Shown here one piece after another: positions 1-6,985 of a stretch of 25,760 nucleotides of DNA (the stretch's first letter is position 1; each line of letters starts with the position of its first letter). The translations under genes and the position numbers were made by a program. The DNA comes from a virus. The stretch covers positions 1 through 25,760 of the IMG/VR virus record IMGVR_UViG_3300043437_000641; one strand, given 5' to 3'. Under the pieces are notes generated by a model. That model was not told where the DNA came from. It searched no databases and saw nothing but the letters and a program-made list of their open reading frames with translations.

Positions 1-159
1 TTGGAGTTTTTCGATTGTCGCGCTCTGGGCGTTGATCACTCGATCCTGCGCTTCGAGGCGGCTCTTCATGAAGTTCCACATGAGCGCGGCCAAGGTTGCG
101 ACTGCGCCCGAAAGCGTGCCGATCGTGGCGAGTATCCATGCGATGGGGAGTTCGATCAT
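1..159 (-). CDS. Small membrane protein, holin-like, C-terminus cut by window edge
   Basis: Fifty-three residues are visible, starting MIELPIAWILATIGTL and running open off the left edge. Residues 4-29 form one hydrophobic segment rich in Ala, Leu and Ile, followed by a charged helical stretch (from about residue 31) that looks like the start of a coiled coil. The ATG overlaps the stop of the preceding 97-residue gene as ATGA, so translation is probably coupled. One membrane segment plus a coiled coil directly downstream of the tail-fibre genes is typical of phage holin or lysis-accessory proteins, but no lysin is in the window to confirm this. It could equally be a small virion or exclusion membrane protein. 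The reading frame is well supported; the holin role is inference. Confidence 0.6.
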   Translation of the reverse strand, partial: MIELPIAWILATIGTLSGAVATLAALMWNFMKSRLEAQDRVINAQSATIEKLQ

Positions 160-449
160 GCCCAGAAAATGTTAGGTGTGGATTCGTCCGTGGGGCGTTG
201 TTCGCCGGAGGCAGATGACCACGCGATGAACTGCTCGCCGCCTGCGGGAATCGGGATGCCGACGAGATCTCTGAACAGGACCCACCATTGCCCATCGCCG
301 TTGTGCTCGCCAATGATGCAAAGCGCGTATTCGTGTGACGCAAGTGTGATCTGCTCGTTGCCATCCTCGTCGATTACAGCAAATCCGTTGGCTAGTCCGA
401 ACTGGACTGCGGTGGCGCGGTCTGGGAATTTCAGCAAATAGTCGGTCAT
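156..449 (-). CDS. Small phage protein between tail spike and holin-like gene, function unknown
   Basis: A 97-residue protein beginning MTDYLLKFPDRATAVQFGLA. It has no membrane segment; it contains a compact mixed alpha/beta pattern and a WWVLFRDLVG core around residues 54-63. Short proteins opening with a similar YLLKFPD...A..FG pattern are commonly found just after tail-fibre genes in other phages, with no firm function. It overlaps both neighbours by four bases (ATGA type), which places it in a tightly coupled run of spike, this protein and the holin-like gene. A fibre-assembly or lysis-timing role would be a guess. Confidence 0.7.
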   Translation of the reverse strand: MTDYLLKFPDRATAVQFGLANGFAVIDEDGNEQITLASHEYALCIIGEHNGDGQWWVLFRDLVGIPIPAGGEQFIAWSSASGEQRPTDESTPNIFWA

Positions 450-1951
450 ACTGTAAGGGCTTGGAGTTTTGCGTTGGGGAGGCGTTTTTTGTAAAAGCGG
501 ACGGCGGCGATGTGGATTCCAATTGAGCCGAATCTAATTGTGTTAGCTCCAATGTTCACATTGGATGGCGGAGTATCGGCGGCTAACAAGTTACCATTAA
601 GAGATCCTCTTACATTGTCTGTCGCATAGGCGATAGCGGCAGTGTAACCAGAAGAAGTGGATGTGGTAGCGGTTTGGTATTGAGCGGGTCCACCTGAAAA
701 CAAGGAAATCTCCACTGGCGAAGTCACCCCTGATCTTAAGCCACCAAAAACCACTCCAAGGCGATTGCCAGAGTAAGATAGGCCATTAAATATTTCAACA
801 ACAGTGTTATATGATGTTCCTCTCCTAAATTCCTCAACCTTAACGGTCAACGTCCCCTCGCTCTGATTATAGAACCCACTAAAATCATCTCCCGTAATGT
901 TGCACACATCCGCGCTACGGGCCAATGTGCCAGTCGTCGTCGGGATGTAGGAGGTCGGGAAGGAGCCTGCTTCTACCTGTGCGCCCCAGAGGAGGGACGA
1001 TTGAACCCCGTCTCCTAAATAAGACCTGTTAGCCCAAGTCCCATCTCTCGATAATCTTATATCAAGAGTAATGGATGCGGCAGAGGTTGCGACAACTGAA
1101 AACTGAACTCTATACCAACCATCTGGATAGGCTGTGGAACTAACATTTATAGGAGACCCCGGAGATCCAATACCAGTCGATGTTCCTCCGTTGGTTAAAT
1201 TCACGGATATAAAGGAAGCTACAACTAAATTTGTTGCTCCAATCAATAAAAACTGGTTACTTGATGGTTTTCTTTTTACAAATACTGAAAATGTATATGT
1301 TGTCCCAATGGTTGCGGTTGCGGCGTTCTGGACGCAAGTATGTGCAGCATTCAGAGAATCCTCTACCAGTTCGTTCGCAGTTGATGCTCCAGTTGGTGCG
1401 GTGTATAGGGTTCCAGAAATGGATGAGTTTGCTTTAGTCCAAGTTGCATTTCCGAAATCTTCACTTCTCTGAAGCAAATTCGTCCTCGACTCCTCGATCA
1501 GCAAGCCACGGCAGTCGCCAGCAGTGGTGTGGTCGAAGCGGGGGCCGCGATAGCCGATACGCCATGATGTGAATGTTCCGCTGCCACCGATGCTGGTCAT
1601 GTTGCAAACCAGCGACTGCGTGGCTGCATCGTAACTGGTGACAGTTCCGACCATGAAGTTCGACCCATTCGATGCCTCGACGGCATCGCCAACGCGCCAG
1701 AGTTGATCTTGCCCGGCGGTCGCTGCCAGAGTGAATGTCCGGCTGCCTGTGCCGATCGTGTTCGAGGTGGTTGAGGTATCGACCCCGTGGATCAGACCAT
1801 CGCTCCCGATGTAGGTTGCGCCACTTCCTCGCGTAAAGGTCGGTGTCGGGCCGACGCGAGCGGTCAGCGATTTGGTCGCCGCAAACGGCAGGTCGAGCGA
1901 CAACTGGTCGTTGCTCGATAGGTTCGACCGCGATGTCTTGAGGATCATCAT
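446..1951 (-). CDS. Tail spike/fibre protein with carbohydrate-binding-like and LamG-like domains
   Basis: A 501-residue, Thr/Ser/Gly-rich protein. A short N-terminal arm (1-35) is followed by a beta-rich region and the block RGPRFDHTT...GLLIEESRTNLLQ at about 135-161, a pattern seen in many phage spike proteins. Residues about 160-345 look like a carbohydrate-binding beta-sandwich that ends in WGAQVEAGSFPTSYIPT. Residues about 355-500 resemble a LamG/concanavalin-like domain, ending with IAAVRFYKKRLPNAKLQAL. The probable role is binding a surface glycan on the host. The DNA for the central part (about 580-1480) is clearly AT-richer than the two ends, suggesting a swapped module. The start overlaps the stop of the collagen-like gene (TGATG/ATGA type), so the two fibre subunits are translationally linked. 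Confidence 0.82.
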   Translation of the reverse strand: MMILKTSRSNLSSNDQLSLDLPFAATKSLTARVGPTPTFTRGSGATYIGSDGLIHGVDTSTTSNTIGTGSRTFTLAATAGQDQLWRVGDAVEASNGSNFMVGTVTSYDAATQSLVCNMTSIGGSGTFTSWRIGYRGPRFDHTTAGDCRGLLIEESRTNLLQRSEDFGNATWTKANSSISGTLYTAPTGASTANELVEDSLNAAHTCVQNAATATIGTTYTFSVFVKRKPSSNQFLLIGATNLVVASFISVNLTNGGTSTGIGSPGSPINVSSTAYPDGWYRVQFSVVATSAASITLDIRLSRDGTWANRSYLGDGVQSSLLWGAQVEAGSFPTSYIPTTTGTLARSADVCNITGDDFSGFYNQSEGTLTVKVEEFRRGTSYNTVVEIFNGLSYSGNRLGVVFGGLRSGVTSPVEISLFSGGPAQYQTATTSTSSGYTAAIAYATDNVRGSLNGNLLAADTPPSNVNIGANTIRFGSIGIHIAAVRFYKKRLPNAKLQALTV

Positions 1952-2745
1952 ATCAGGTTGCCGCTCAGGTTGTAGACTCCGCTTGCGACGCGCATGAGCG
2001 AGGCCGGTGCGTGCTGGCCTGCGGTGGCGAGTAGATTTCCGAAGCTATTGATCGTTGCGCCGGAGCCAGCGACGAAGGTCACGCGGCCAGTGCCTGCTTG
2101 GATGATCATGCAGCTAAACCCAGCCGCGAGCGTCGATGGCACGGTGATCGTCACGGCGGATGATGCTGTGCAGCGCACCACGCGGTTGTTGTCGGTATCG
2201 GCGAGCGTGATCGATGTCGCTGCGTTGTCGGCGATCGTCAGCGAGGGCTCTGGGCCGGTGTTTCCGATGTCTCCTTTGTCACCTTTGTCACCGCGTGGGA
2301 TCGCGAAGTTGAATACAGCGGCACCGCTTGTGCCTGTGTTCGTAATCGATGCGTTTGATCCCGCCGCTCCAGTGCTGACTGCGCCGAGCGAGATGGTGGC
2401 GGCGTTTCCTGTGTCGCCTTTGAGTCCTGTCTCCCCCTTGTCACCGCGCGGGATTGTGAAGGTGAGAGTCTGTGACGGCGCGTCACCACCGACACTTACG
2501 CTTGCGGTCGATCCCGCTTCGCCGGTGGTGACGCTAGCGATGGAGAGGGTGTTGGCTGGGCCAGTGTTTCCGACTTCACCTTTGTCGCCGCGTGGGATGG
2601 TGAAGTTGAAGGTTGCGGCACCTGCGGTGCCGGTATTGGTGATGGCTGCATTCGAGCCTGCTGCGCCGGTCGACACGGTGCCGAGCGATAGCGTCGCGGC
2701 ATCGCCTTTGTCGCCTTTGACTCTGCCTAAGTTAATGGTGGCCAT
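1948..2745 (-). CDS. Collagen-like tail fibre protein with three repeated modules
   Basis: A 265-residue fibre protein. Short collagen-type Gly-X-Y runs (GDKGD, PRGDKGEVGNTGP, PRGDKGETGLKGDTG, PRGDKGDKGDIGNTGP) separate three copies of a beta-rich module of about 35 residues at 16-51, 65-99 and 116-150, the first and third almost identical (LSLGTVSTGAAGSNAAITNT-like). Residues 165-265 form a distinct C-terminal domain likely to trimerise. Gly-X-Y repeats are known to make trimeric stalks in phage fibres. The start is an ATG after a CA-rich leader with no Shine-Dalgarno sequence. It sits between a smaller relative of the same module (next gene upstream) and the spike, and probably forms the stalk or side fibre. 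Confidence 0.85.
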   Translation of the reverse strand: MATINLGRVKGDKGDAATLSLGTVSTGAAGSNAAITNTGTAGAATFNFTIPRGDKGEVGNTGPANTLSIASVTTGEAGSTASVSVGGDAPSQTLTFTIPRGDKGETGLKGDTGNAATISLGAVSTGAAGSNASITNTGTSGAAVFNFAIPRGDKGDKGDIGNTGPEPSLTIADNAATSITLADTDNNRVVRCTASSAVTITVPSTLAAGFSCMIIQAGTGRVTFVAGSGATINSFGNLLATAGQHAPASLMRVASGVYNLSGNLI

Positions 2746-2763
2746 GGTGTGGGTGTGCGTGTG

Positions 2764-3072
2764 TTAATTAAGGTCGAGTATCAAATCCCCGGAGGTGTTG
2801 ATCGAGAGGCTGGGCGGGATGTCGTCGTCGTAGTGGACGAGCAGGTCTGCATCGGAGAGGCTGAAAGTGTATCTGCCGGGGCCGCGTTGAAGGACGAGGT
2901 TGAGCGTCTGCTGTGGCGCCGAGCCGGTGATGGTCGCCGATGGTGCGTTGCCAGAAGTGACGCTGCCGATCGCGAGCGTGTTCGGTGGACCCGGCAGGCC
3001 TTGCTGAAGCTCAATCTCGGTGACGAGCTGGCCGCTTGGAGTTTGGACGATGTCGATTTCGTTGATGGGCAT
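2764..3072 (-). CDS. Small collagen/fibre-module protein
   Basis: A 102-residue protein, MPINEIDIVQTPSGQLVTEI at the N-terminus. Residues 24-66 (GLPGPPNTLAIGSVTSGNAP and onward) match the second beta module of the neighbouring collagen-like fibre (NTLSIASVTTGEAGSTASVS), with a single short Gly-Pro-Pro stretch in place of a long collagen run. The C-terminal 35 residues (YTFSLSDADLLVHYDDDIPP) form a different small domain. The shared module suggests duplication within the fibre operon. It is likely a short fibre or adaptor subunit. The exact position in the virion is unknown. Confidence 0.7.
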   Translation of the reverse strand: MPINEIDIVQTPSGQLVTEIELQQGLPGPPNTLAIGSVTSGNAPSATITGSAPQQTLNLVLQRGPGRYTFSLSDADLLVHYDDDIPPSLSINTSGDLILDLN

Positions 3073-3078
3073 GGCTCG

Positions 3079-3396
3079 TTAGCGGGGGCTGTAAGGGGTG
3101 ACGGTGCGATCGATCACGACCTTGATCGTTTGACTCCATTGGTCGCGGCTCTCGGGATTCGTGAACCGAATGTCCATGACATGCGTGCCGGGCTTGAGGT
3201 CGGCGGTGTCGAAGTCGATCGAGACTTTGCCCAGGACGATCGACGCGGCCATGTCGACCGGCGATGACTGACCATTGGGCATGATAGCGGCACCGACCAA
3301 CCACGACGAATCGAGCGTGATCGCTGTGCCGTTTTGCTTGGCAGTCGCGAGCAAGGAAAGCCGCTCGCCTTGCGATAATGTGATGGTGCCGGGCAT
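3079..3396 (-). CDS. Small beta-rich tail protein, unknown
   Basis: The probable product is 105 residues from MPGTITLSQGERLSLLATAK. The open frame extends further upstream to 3573, but that extension lies antisense-style inside the Ig-like gene and is low in plausibility. The ATG at 3396 shares one base with the upstream stop (TGATG), which fixes the start. The protein looks like one immunoglobulin-like or bacterial phage-fibre beta-sandwich (ITLDSSWLVGA, VDMAASIVLGKVSIDFDTAD, KPGTHVMDIRFTNPESRDQW). It is probably a baseplate or fibre accessory, coupled to the Ig-like protein upstream. No family was recognised. Confidence 0.65.
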   Translation of the reverse strand: MPGTITLSQGERLSLLATAKQNGTAITLDSSWLVGAAIMPNGQSSPVDMAASIVLGKVSIDFDTADLKPGTHVMDIRFTNPESRDQWSQTIKVVIDRTVTPYSPR

Positions 3397-4946
3397 CAGG
3401 TGACAGTGAAGGTGACGGGTTTGGTGACGGTGGTCGTTTCGGTGGAGTTGATTTTGCGGCAGGACAGCGTGACCGTGGAAGTGGATGTGCCTGGCGTGGT
3501 AGGTGTTCCGGTGATCGCTGCGCTTGTGCCAGTGCCGCAGACCAGTCCCGCAGGCAGGCCGGTGGCGCTCCATGCAAGGACGGCTGAGACATCGGAAGCG
3601 CGGAGCGCGATGTTTACACTAGTGCCGACAGTCAAATTTTGGTTCGAGAGTAGGATGGCTGGATCACCCGCTTCGTTGACGGTGTAGACAATGGTTTTGG
3701 TGGTGTTGATGGTTTCGCTGGTCTCTGAGGTTTTGTAAGAGGTCGCGATCGTGACATTGTAAGTGCCGCTTGCCAGAGGTGTGCCGCCGATGAAACCGGA
3801 GAGGAATCCATCGGGTGAGCCGGTGTATCGCATGCCTGCGGGGAGTCCGGTGACGCGGGTGTAAATAGTCTGGTAGACTGAGTTGAATGTGACCTTTATG
3901 TTTTGAGTGACTCCCACATCCATCAGGAGATCACCATTGCGGATGACGGCGGACGGTGCGGCGGCTGCTGTGACTATGAAGCTCGTGGTCACTTCTGCTG
4001 CTGCATGATAATTGGTGTTACCCGCTTGGTTGGCGGCCAGTACCACCGTGCCTGCTCCAGTGATTGTCACGGTGTTGCCGGAAATCGTTGCCGGGCCAGA
4101 CTTGACGCTCAAAGACACTGGCAAGCCACTGCTGGCCGTTGGCGCTGTGACCGTGAACTGGACGTCGTTTGTGGTTTTGTTGCTGATGCTGGAAAAAAGC
4201 CCGATCGTCTGCGGTAACTTGTCGATCGTGCTCGATATAGTCGCAAGCGTTTTCGATGTTGCGCCAGTACTAGTAATGTTAATATTTCCGCTGTAAGTTG
4301 CAGGTGCTGCGCTTGGAGAAAGCCTTAAATAAAGCGTGGTTTCAGCGAGTTCACCGACGGTTACACTTCCCCCAAAATTACTTGATGAATTTCTAGAGAC
4401 TTGGAATCCGTTTGGTACTGTGACCGTGATCGGTGCGTTCAAATATTCGCCCCCCACTTTAAAGCTCGTGGTATCCGAGGCTGTGCCGAAAACTGTGGTC
4501 AACTCTCCCAGATCACCAGAGATATAAATTTTAGGGCCAAATGTCGGCGCATTTTCGACGATGATTTTTAATGGAAAGTAGGTGGCGGCTACTATATAAT
4601 CGAAATCACCACCACCATCATTCAAGCTCCTGAATTTCCGGTATTTAACAAGTATTATTGTACTATAAACCCCAAGTGCTGAAGAGTTTGAAAAAATAGC
4701 CGAATATCCTAAACTTTGCGAAACATTATCTATTGTGAAGCCCCCAGGTTGTCCTGCGGTAAAACTAAACTCCAAAAAATTGGCATAGCCTTGTTGATTA
4801 CTATAATAAAATGGCACTAATTCACCCTCCGGCCCGTAGACATCAAGAATATCATCAAGGGCCAAACTCAGTGGTGTGCTATTATAAAAAACAATACCAT
4901 TCTTGTAGGCGTCGTTGAGGCGAACGGTGAGCGGTGCTTGGGGCAT
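3396..4946 (-). CDS. Multi-domain Ig-like tail/receptor-binding protein
   Basis: A 516-residue protein. After a phage-specific N-terminal part (1-135) come at least four beta-sandwich modules: about 140-240 (APITVTVPNGFQVS..., LYLRLSPSAAPATYSGNINI), 243-327 (an MBG-like module ending VVLAANQAGNTNYHAAAEVT), 328-425 (RVTGLPAGMRYTGSPDGFLS, putative-Ig type) and 426-516 (WSATGLPAGLVCGTGTSAAI, putative-Ig type). Such modules are widespread in surface adhesins of Verrucomicrobiota and Bacteroidota, and Ig-like domains on virions are known to aid surface attachment. The start follows a leader with CCCACCAACC and an upstream TTTTGACA box. DNA for residues 1-230 is AT-richer than for the C-terminal half, suggesting a mosaic gene. 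Confidence 0.78.
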   Translation of the reverse strand: MPQAPLTVRLNDAYKNGIVFYNSTPLSLALDDILDVYGPEGELVPFYYSNQQGYANFLEFSFTAGQPGGFTIDNVSQSLGYSAIFSNSSALGVYSTIILVKYRKFRSLNDGGGDFDYIVAATYFPLKIIVENAPTFGPKIYISGDLGELTTVFGTASDTTSFKVGGEYLNAPITVTVPNGFQVSRNSSSNFGGSVTVGELAETTLYLRLSPSAAPATYSGNINITSTGATSKTLATISSTIDKLPQTIGLFSSISNKTTNDVQFTVTAPTASSGLPVSLSVKSGPATISGNTVTITGAGTVVLAANQAGNTNYHAAAEVTTSFIVTAAAAPSAVIRNGDLLMDVGVTQNIKVTFNSVYQTIYTRVTGLPAGMRYTGSPDGFLSGFIGGTPLASGTYNVTIATSYKTSETSETINTTKTIVYTVNEAGDPAILLSNQNLTVGTSVNIALRASDVSAVLAWSATGLPAGLVCGTGTSAAITGTPTTPGTSTSTVTLSCRKINSTETTTVTKPVTFTVT

Positions 4947-4993
4947 GATTTCGCTTGGTTGGTGGGTCCAAGCTGAAAGGCTTTGTCAAAATC

Positions 4994-5341
4994 TCACCAC
5001 TTGCCGATCGGGCATTTTTCCGAGGCCATTCGCAGCTTCGCCTGCGTCGAACACCCGCACTTCCGGCAGCGTCCAGTTCCCGCCATGCCGGCAGCGTCCC
5101 ACAGGTCACAGGCTTTGCAGGTATCCATGCGGCTGGCGAGCGTGTCGGGATCGGTGGTGGTGAAGCCAGAGCCCGCCCATTTGACGAGCGATGAGCCGAG
5201 GTTTGCCATCATTTGCCCGGTGCTCAGTTCCGGGTTGAGACAGGCAGCACATTGCCCCGGCCACGGCTTGCCGCCATGCTTGCCGACCGCGCAGGTGTAT
5301 TGCCCTCGGTCTGCGGCTCTGGACTGATGGGGGCAGATCAT
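4994..5341 (-). CDS. Cys-rich zinc-ribbon phage protein (DUF6171-like)
   Basis: A 115-residue protein with two groups of Cys: an N-terminal set (C3, C16, CAAC around 31-34) and a C-terminal CKACDLWD ... CRKCGCS ... MASEKCPIGKW ending. The tail, with two CxxC knuckles and a closing KCPIGKW, is a recognisable small phage family, often annotated as DUF6171 and found among tail genes. Probable metal-binding structural protein. It overlaps the upstream gene's stop by four bases (ATGA). A GAGG about ten bases before the ATG is one of the few Shine-Dalgarno-like signals in the tail block. Function is unproven. Confidence 0.7.
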   Translation of the reverse strand: MICPHQSRAADRGQYTCAVGKHGGKPWPGQCAACLNPELSTGQMMANLGSSLVKWAGSGFTTTDPDTLASRMDTCKACDLWDAAGMAGTGRCRKCGCSTQAKLRMASEKCPIGKW

Positions 5342-5976
5342 GAAATGGCAACCTCAATCCATGTTCCAGTTGGGTCATTTTGCGGGTAGTCTGGGTATTT
5401 TCCATCTCCATATCCATAACATGGGCCGCCACCTGAGGTTAGCGAGATAGCAGAAAAACTCCATCCAAGATCTGTGATTTCTAATTCAGCACCACCAGCA
5501 CCGCACCCATCCGCAATGAATGGAGCACTCCAAGTGCAGCTATCAAAGCGAACCAAGGTGACGGTATAGTTTTCGGTTTCGTCGGATTTCGGCCAAGTCG
5601 CGGTATACTGATCCAAAAACAAATCTTTGATTCCGCCCGAAATCAAATGGTCTTTTTCGGTTCTTACTCCGTTGCGGTAAACCGCCCACTTTTCACCCTC
5701 AAGAAAAACGCCATTGGTTGTGTTGCCGTAACTTGTGCCGCTCTTAGATAGCGTAGTGCCAAAGAAATTGATTGAGTCAGGAAGGTTCGCTGAATCGGCA
5801 GTCCATTGGTCAAATGTCGGATTGCCATTCTCATCGTTTCCAACCTCGACTAGGTAAGCAGGGTAAGCAAGACACGAAGAACAGCATTCGCAACTAGCCT
5901 TGGTTTCGCTACCGACAACCGAAACGATCACCTTCTTGTTCCCCTGCGCATCCTCTTGGTATTTGATCGTGGGCAT
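5338..5976 (-). CDS. Unknown tail-tip region protein with Cys cluster
   Basis: A 212-residue protein that I do not recognise. Near the N-terminus is CECCSSCLAYPAYLVEVGN (about residues 29-47), a tight Cys cluster. The remainder is beta-rich and aromatic (WAVYRNGVRTEKDHLISGGI, CTWSAPFIADGCGAGGAELE), ending in a GGGPCYGYGDGKYPDYP stretch. It lies between the tape measure and the fibres, where lambda carries tail-tip genes M, L, K, I and J, so a tail-tip or baseplate role is likely from position alone. Its DNA is AT-richer than the head genes. Confidence 0.65.
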   Translation of the reverse strand: MPTIKYQEDAQGNKKVIVSVVGSETKASCECCSSCLAYPAYLVEVGNDENGNPTFDQWTADSANLPDSINFFGTTLSKSGTSYGNTTNGVFLEGEKWAVYRNGVRTEKDHLISGGIKDLFLDQYTATWPKSDETENYTVTLVRFDSCTWSAPFIADGCGAGGAELEITDLGWSFSAISLTSGGGPCYGYGDGKYPDYPQNDPTGTWIEVAIS

Positions 5977-5979
5977 GGA

Positions 5980-6255
5980 TTAACAGGATTCCGTTCCGAT
6001 CCATTGGATTTCACCGTCGATGCAGCCGAGCACATGCGTGCCAGATCCGGGTACTTGAGGCAGCTTGAGCTTTCGACCTGTGTATTGGGAAACTCCAACA
6101 TCTTCAATCCAGTCCTCATGGGCGTCGAGCGCAGCGTAGGTGAAGTTCTTCATCAAATCCGACGCCGAGATCCGGTACGGATAGCCCGTGCCATTCGCCG
6201 AGGGCGCGGCCTTGACTTTCTGTTCGAAATCGATGGGTAGTTTGATGTCAGCCAT
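5980..6255 (-). CDS. Small unknown tail-region protein
   Basis: A 91-residue soluble protein, MADIKLPIDFEQKVKAAPSA at the N-terminus, with a GYPYRISASDLMKNFTYAAL core and a VPGSGTHVLGCIDGEIQWIG C-terminal beta hairpin. It ends three bases before the next gene starts and begins four bases after the previous one ends, so it is firmly inside the tail operon. The C-terminal part resembles short fibre or baseplate beta repeats, but no family could be named. Confidence 0.6.
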   Translation of the reverse strand: MADIKLPIDFEQKVKAAPSANGTGYPYRISASDLMKNFTYAALDAHEDWIEDVGVSQYTGRKLKLPQVPGSGTHVLGCIDGEIQWIGTESC

Positions 6256-6259
6256 GGGG

Positions 6260-6967
6260 CTATAATGCTGTTATTTCTCTTCCAGTAACTGTTAGAATTT
6301 CTAGATCATTCGCCTCGAATGATATTGTTGCTTCTTTATAGAAGCCGAAATTGTTTTCTTGATACGATTTCATCTCTGAATACAAAGACCCGCCCAGTAA
6401 GTAAAACAAGCCATAGCGATAAAACACGAACATCAAAGAATTCATGTATCTTGTAATGGTTGGATTGTCTTGGTTTCCAGACTGCACTTCAATCATTGCG
6501 TTTTCATATCGCTGTATACGCACTGATGAATTGATCGAAGTTTCAAGAAATTTTATATTCGATGGGTAATTCTGATAAATCGCAGGGTTTTCTTGAGTGA
6601 ATGTGTGATTGTATGAAATCGAATCCGAGGAATAACGAAGGCCCAAAATTGTGCTAAGCTTTTTGGTTTTGGTCTCAATCCCCGTCATGTTCACTCTGCC
6701 GTACGCGCTCACGATGAACTCGGTGAAGCCATTGTCTCGTTTCTTCTCTTGCGGCTCGGGAAATATCTTGAGGCCGTCCGTTGCGGGGTAACTGCCACCG
6801 GGCATTTCGCTGCCGACCGCGAGTGCATTGCGATTCGTTGCGGCGTCTGATGTCGGGCAGACGAATGACTGGTCGACGCGGATGAGGCCGCTGGGGAATG
6901 TCGAGACCGTGCGCTCGCCGGTCGCGAAGAGCCCGCCCGGTGTTTTCTGGTAGATGATCGCTGGCAT
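6260..6967 (-). CDS. Candidate distal-tail / tail-tip protein, unknown family
   Basis: A 235-residue protein directly downstream of the tape measure gene. It starts MPAIIYQKTPGGLFATGERT and is rich in Tyr, Asn and Ser, with likely beta strands throughout (GFTEFIVSAYGRVNMTGIET, GLFYLLGGSLYSEMKSYQEN). The gene after the tape measure in siphophages usually encodes the distal tail protein or its lambda equivalent gpM, so that is the leading guess. I see no motif that proves it. The ATG follows an AACACCCACCACATTACCAA leader with no Shine-Dalgarno sequence. Confidence 0.6.
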   Translation of the reverse strand: MPAIIYQKTPGGLFATGERTVSTFPSGLIRVDQSFVCPTSDAATNRNALAVGSEMPGGSYPATDGLKIFPEPQEKKRDNGFTEFIVSAYGRVNMTGIETKTKKLSTILGLRYSSDSISYNHTFTQENPAIYQNYPSNIKFLETSINSSVRIQRYENAMIEVQSGNQDNPTITRYMNSLMFVFYRYGLFYLLGGSLYSEMKSYQENNFGFYKEATISFEANDLEILTVTGREITAL

Positions 6968-6985
6968 TTGGTAATGTGGTGGGTG

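Noticed and set aside
1994-2767. 257-codon plus-strand ORF
   Set aside because: Mirror of the collagen-like gene: Gly-rich GGT/GGC codons read backward give Pro/Ala/Ser runs. The minus-strand protein has clear fibre modules.
3397-3573. Upstream extension of the 105-aa gene
   Set aside because: Runs antisense-phase inside the Ig-like gene, His/Arg-rich; TGATG coupling fixes the later ATG.
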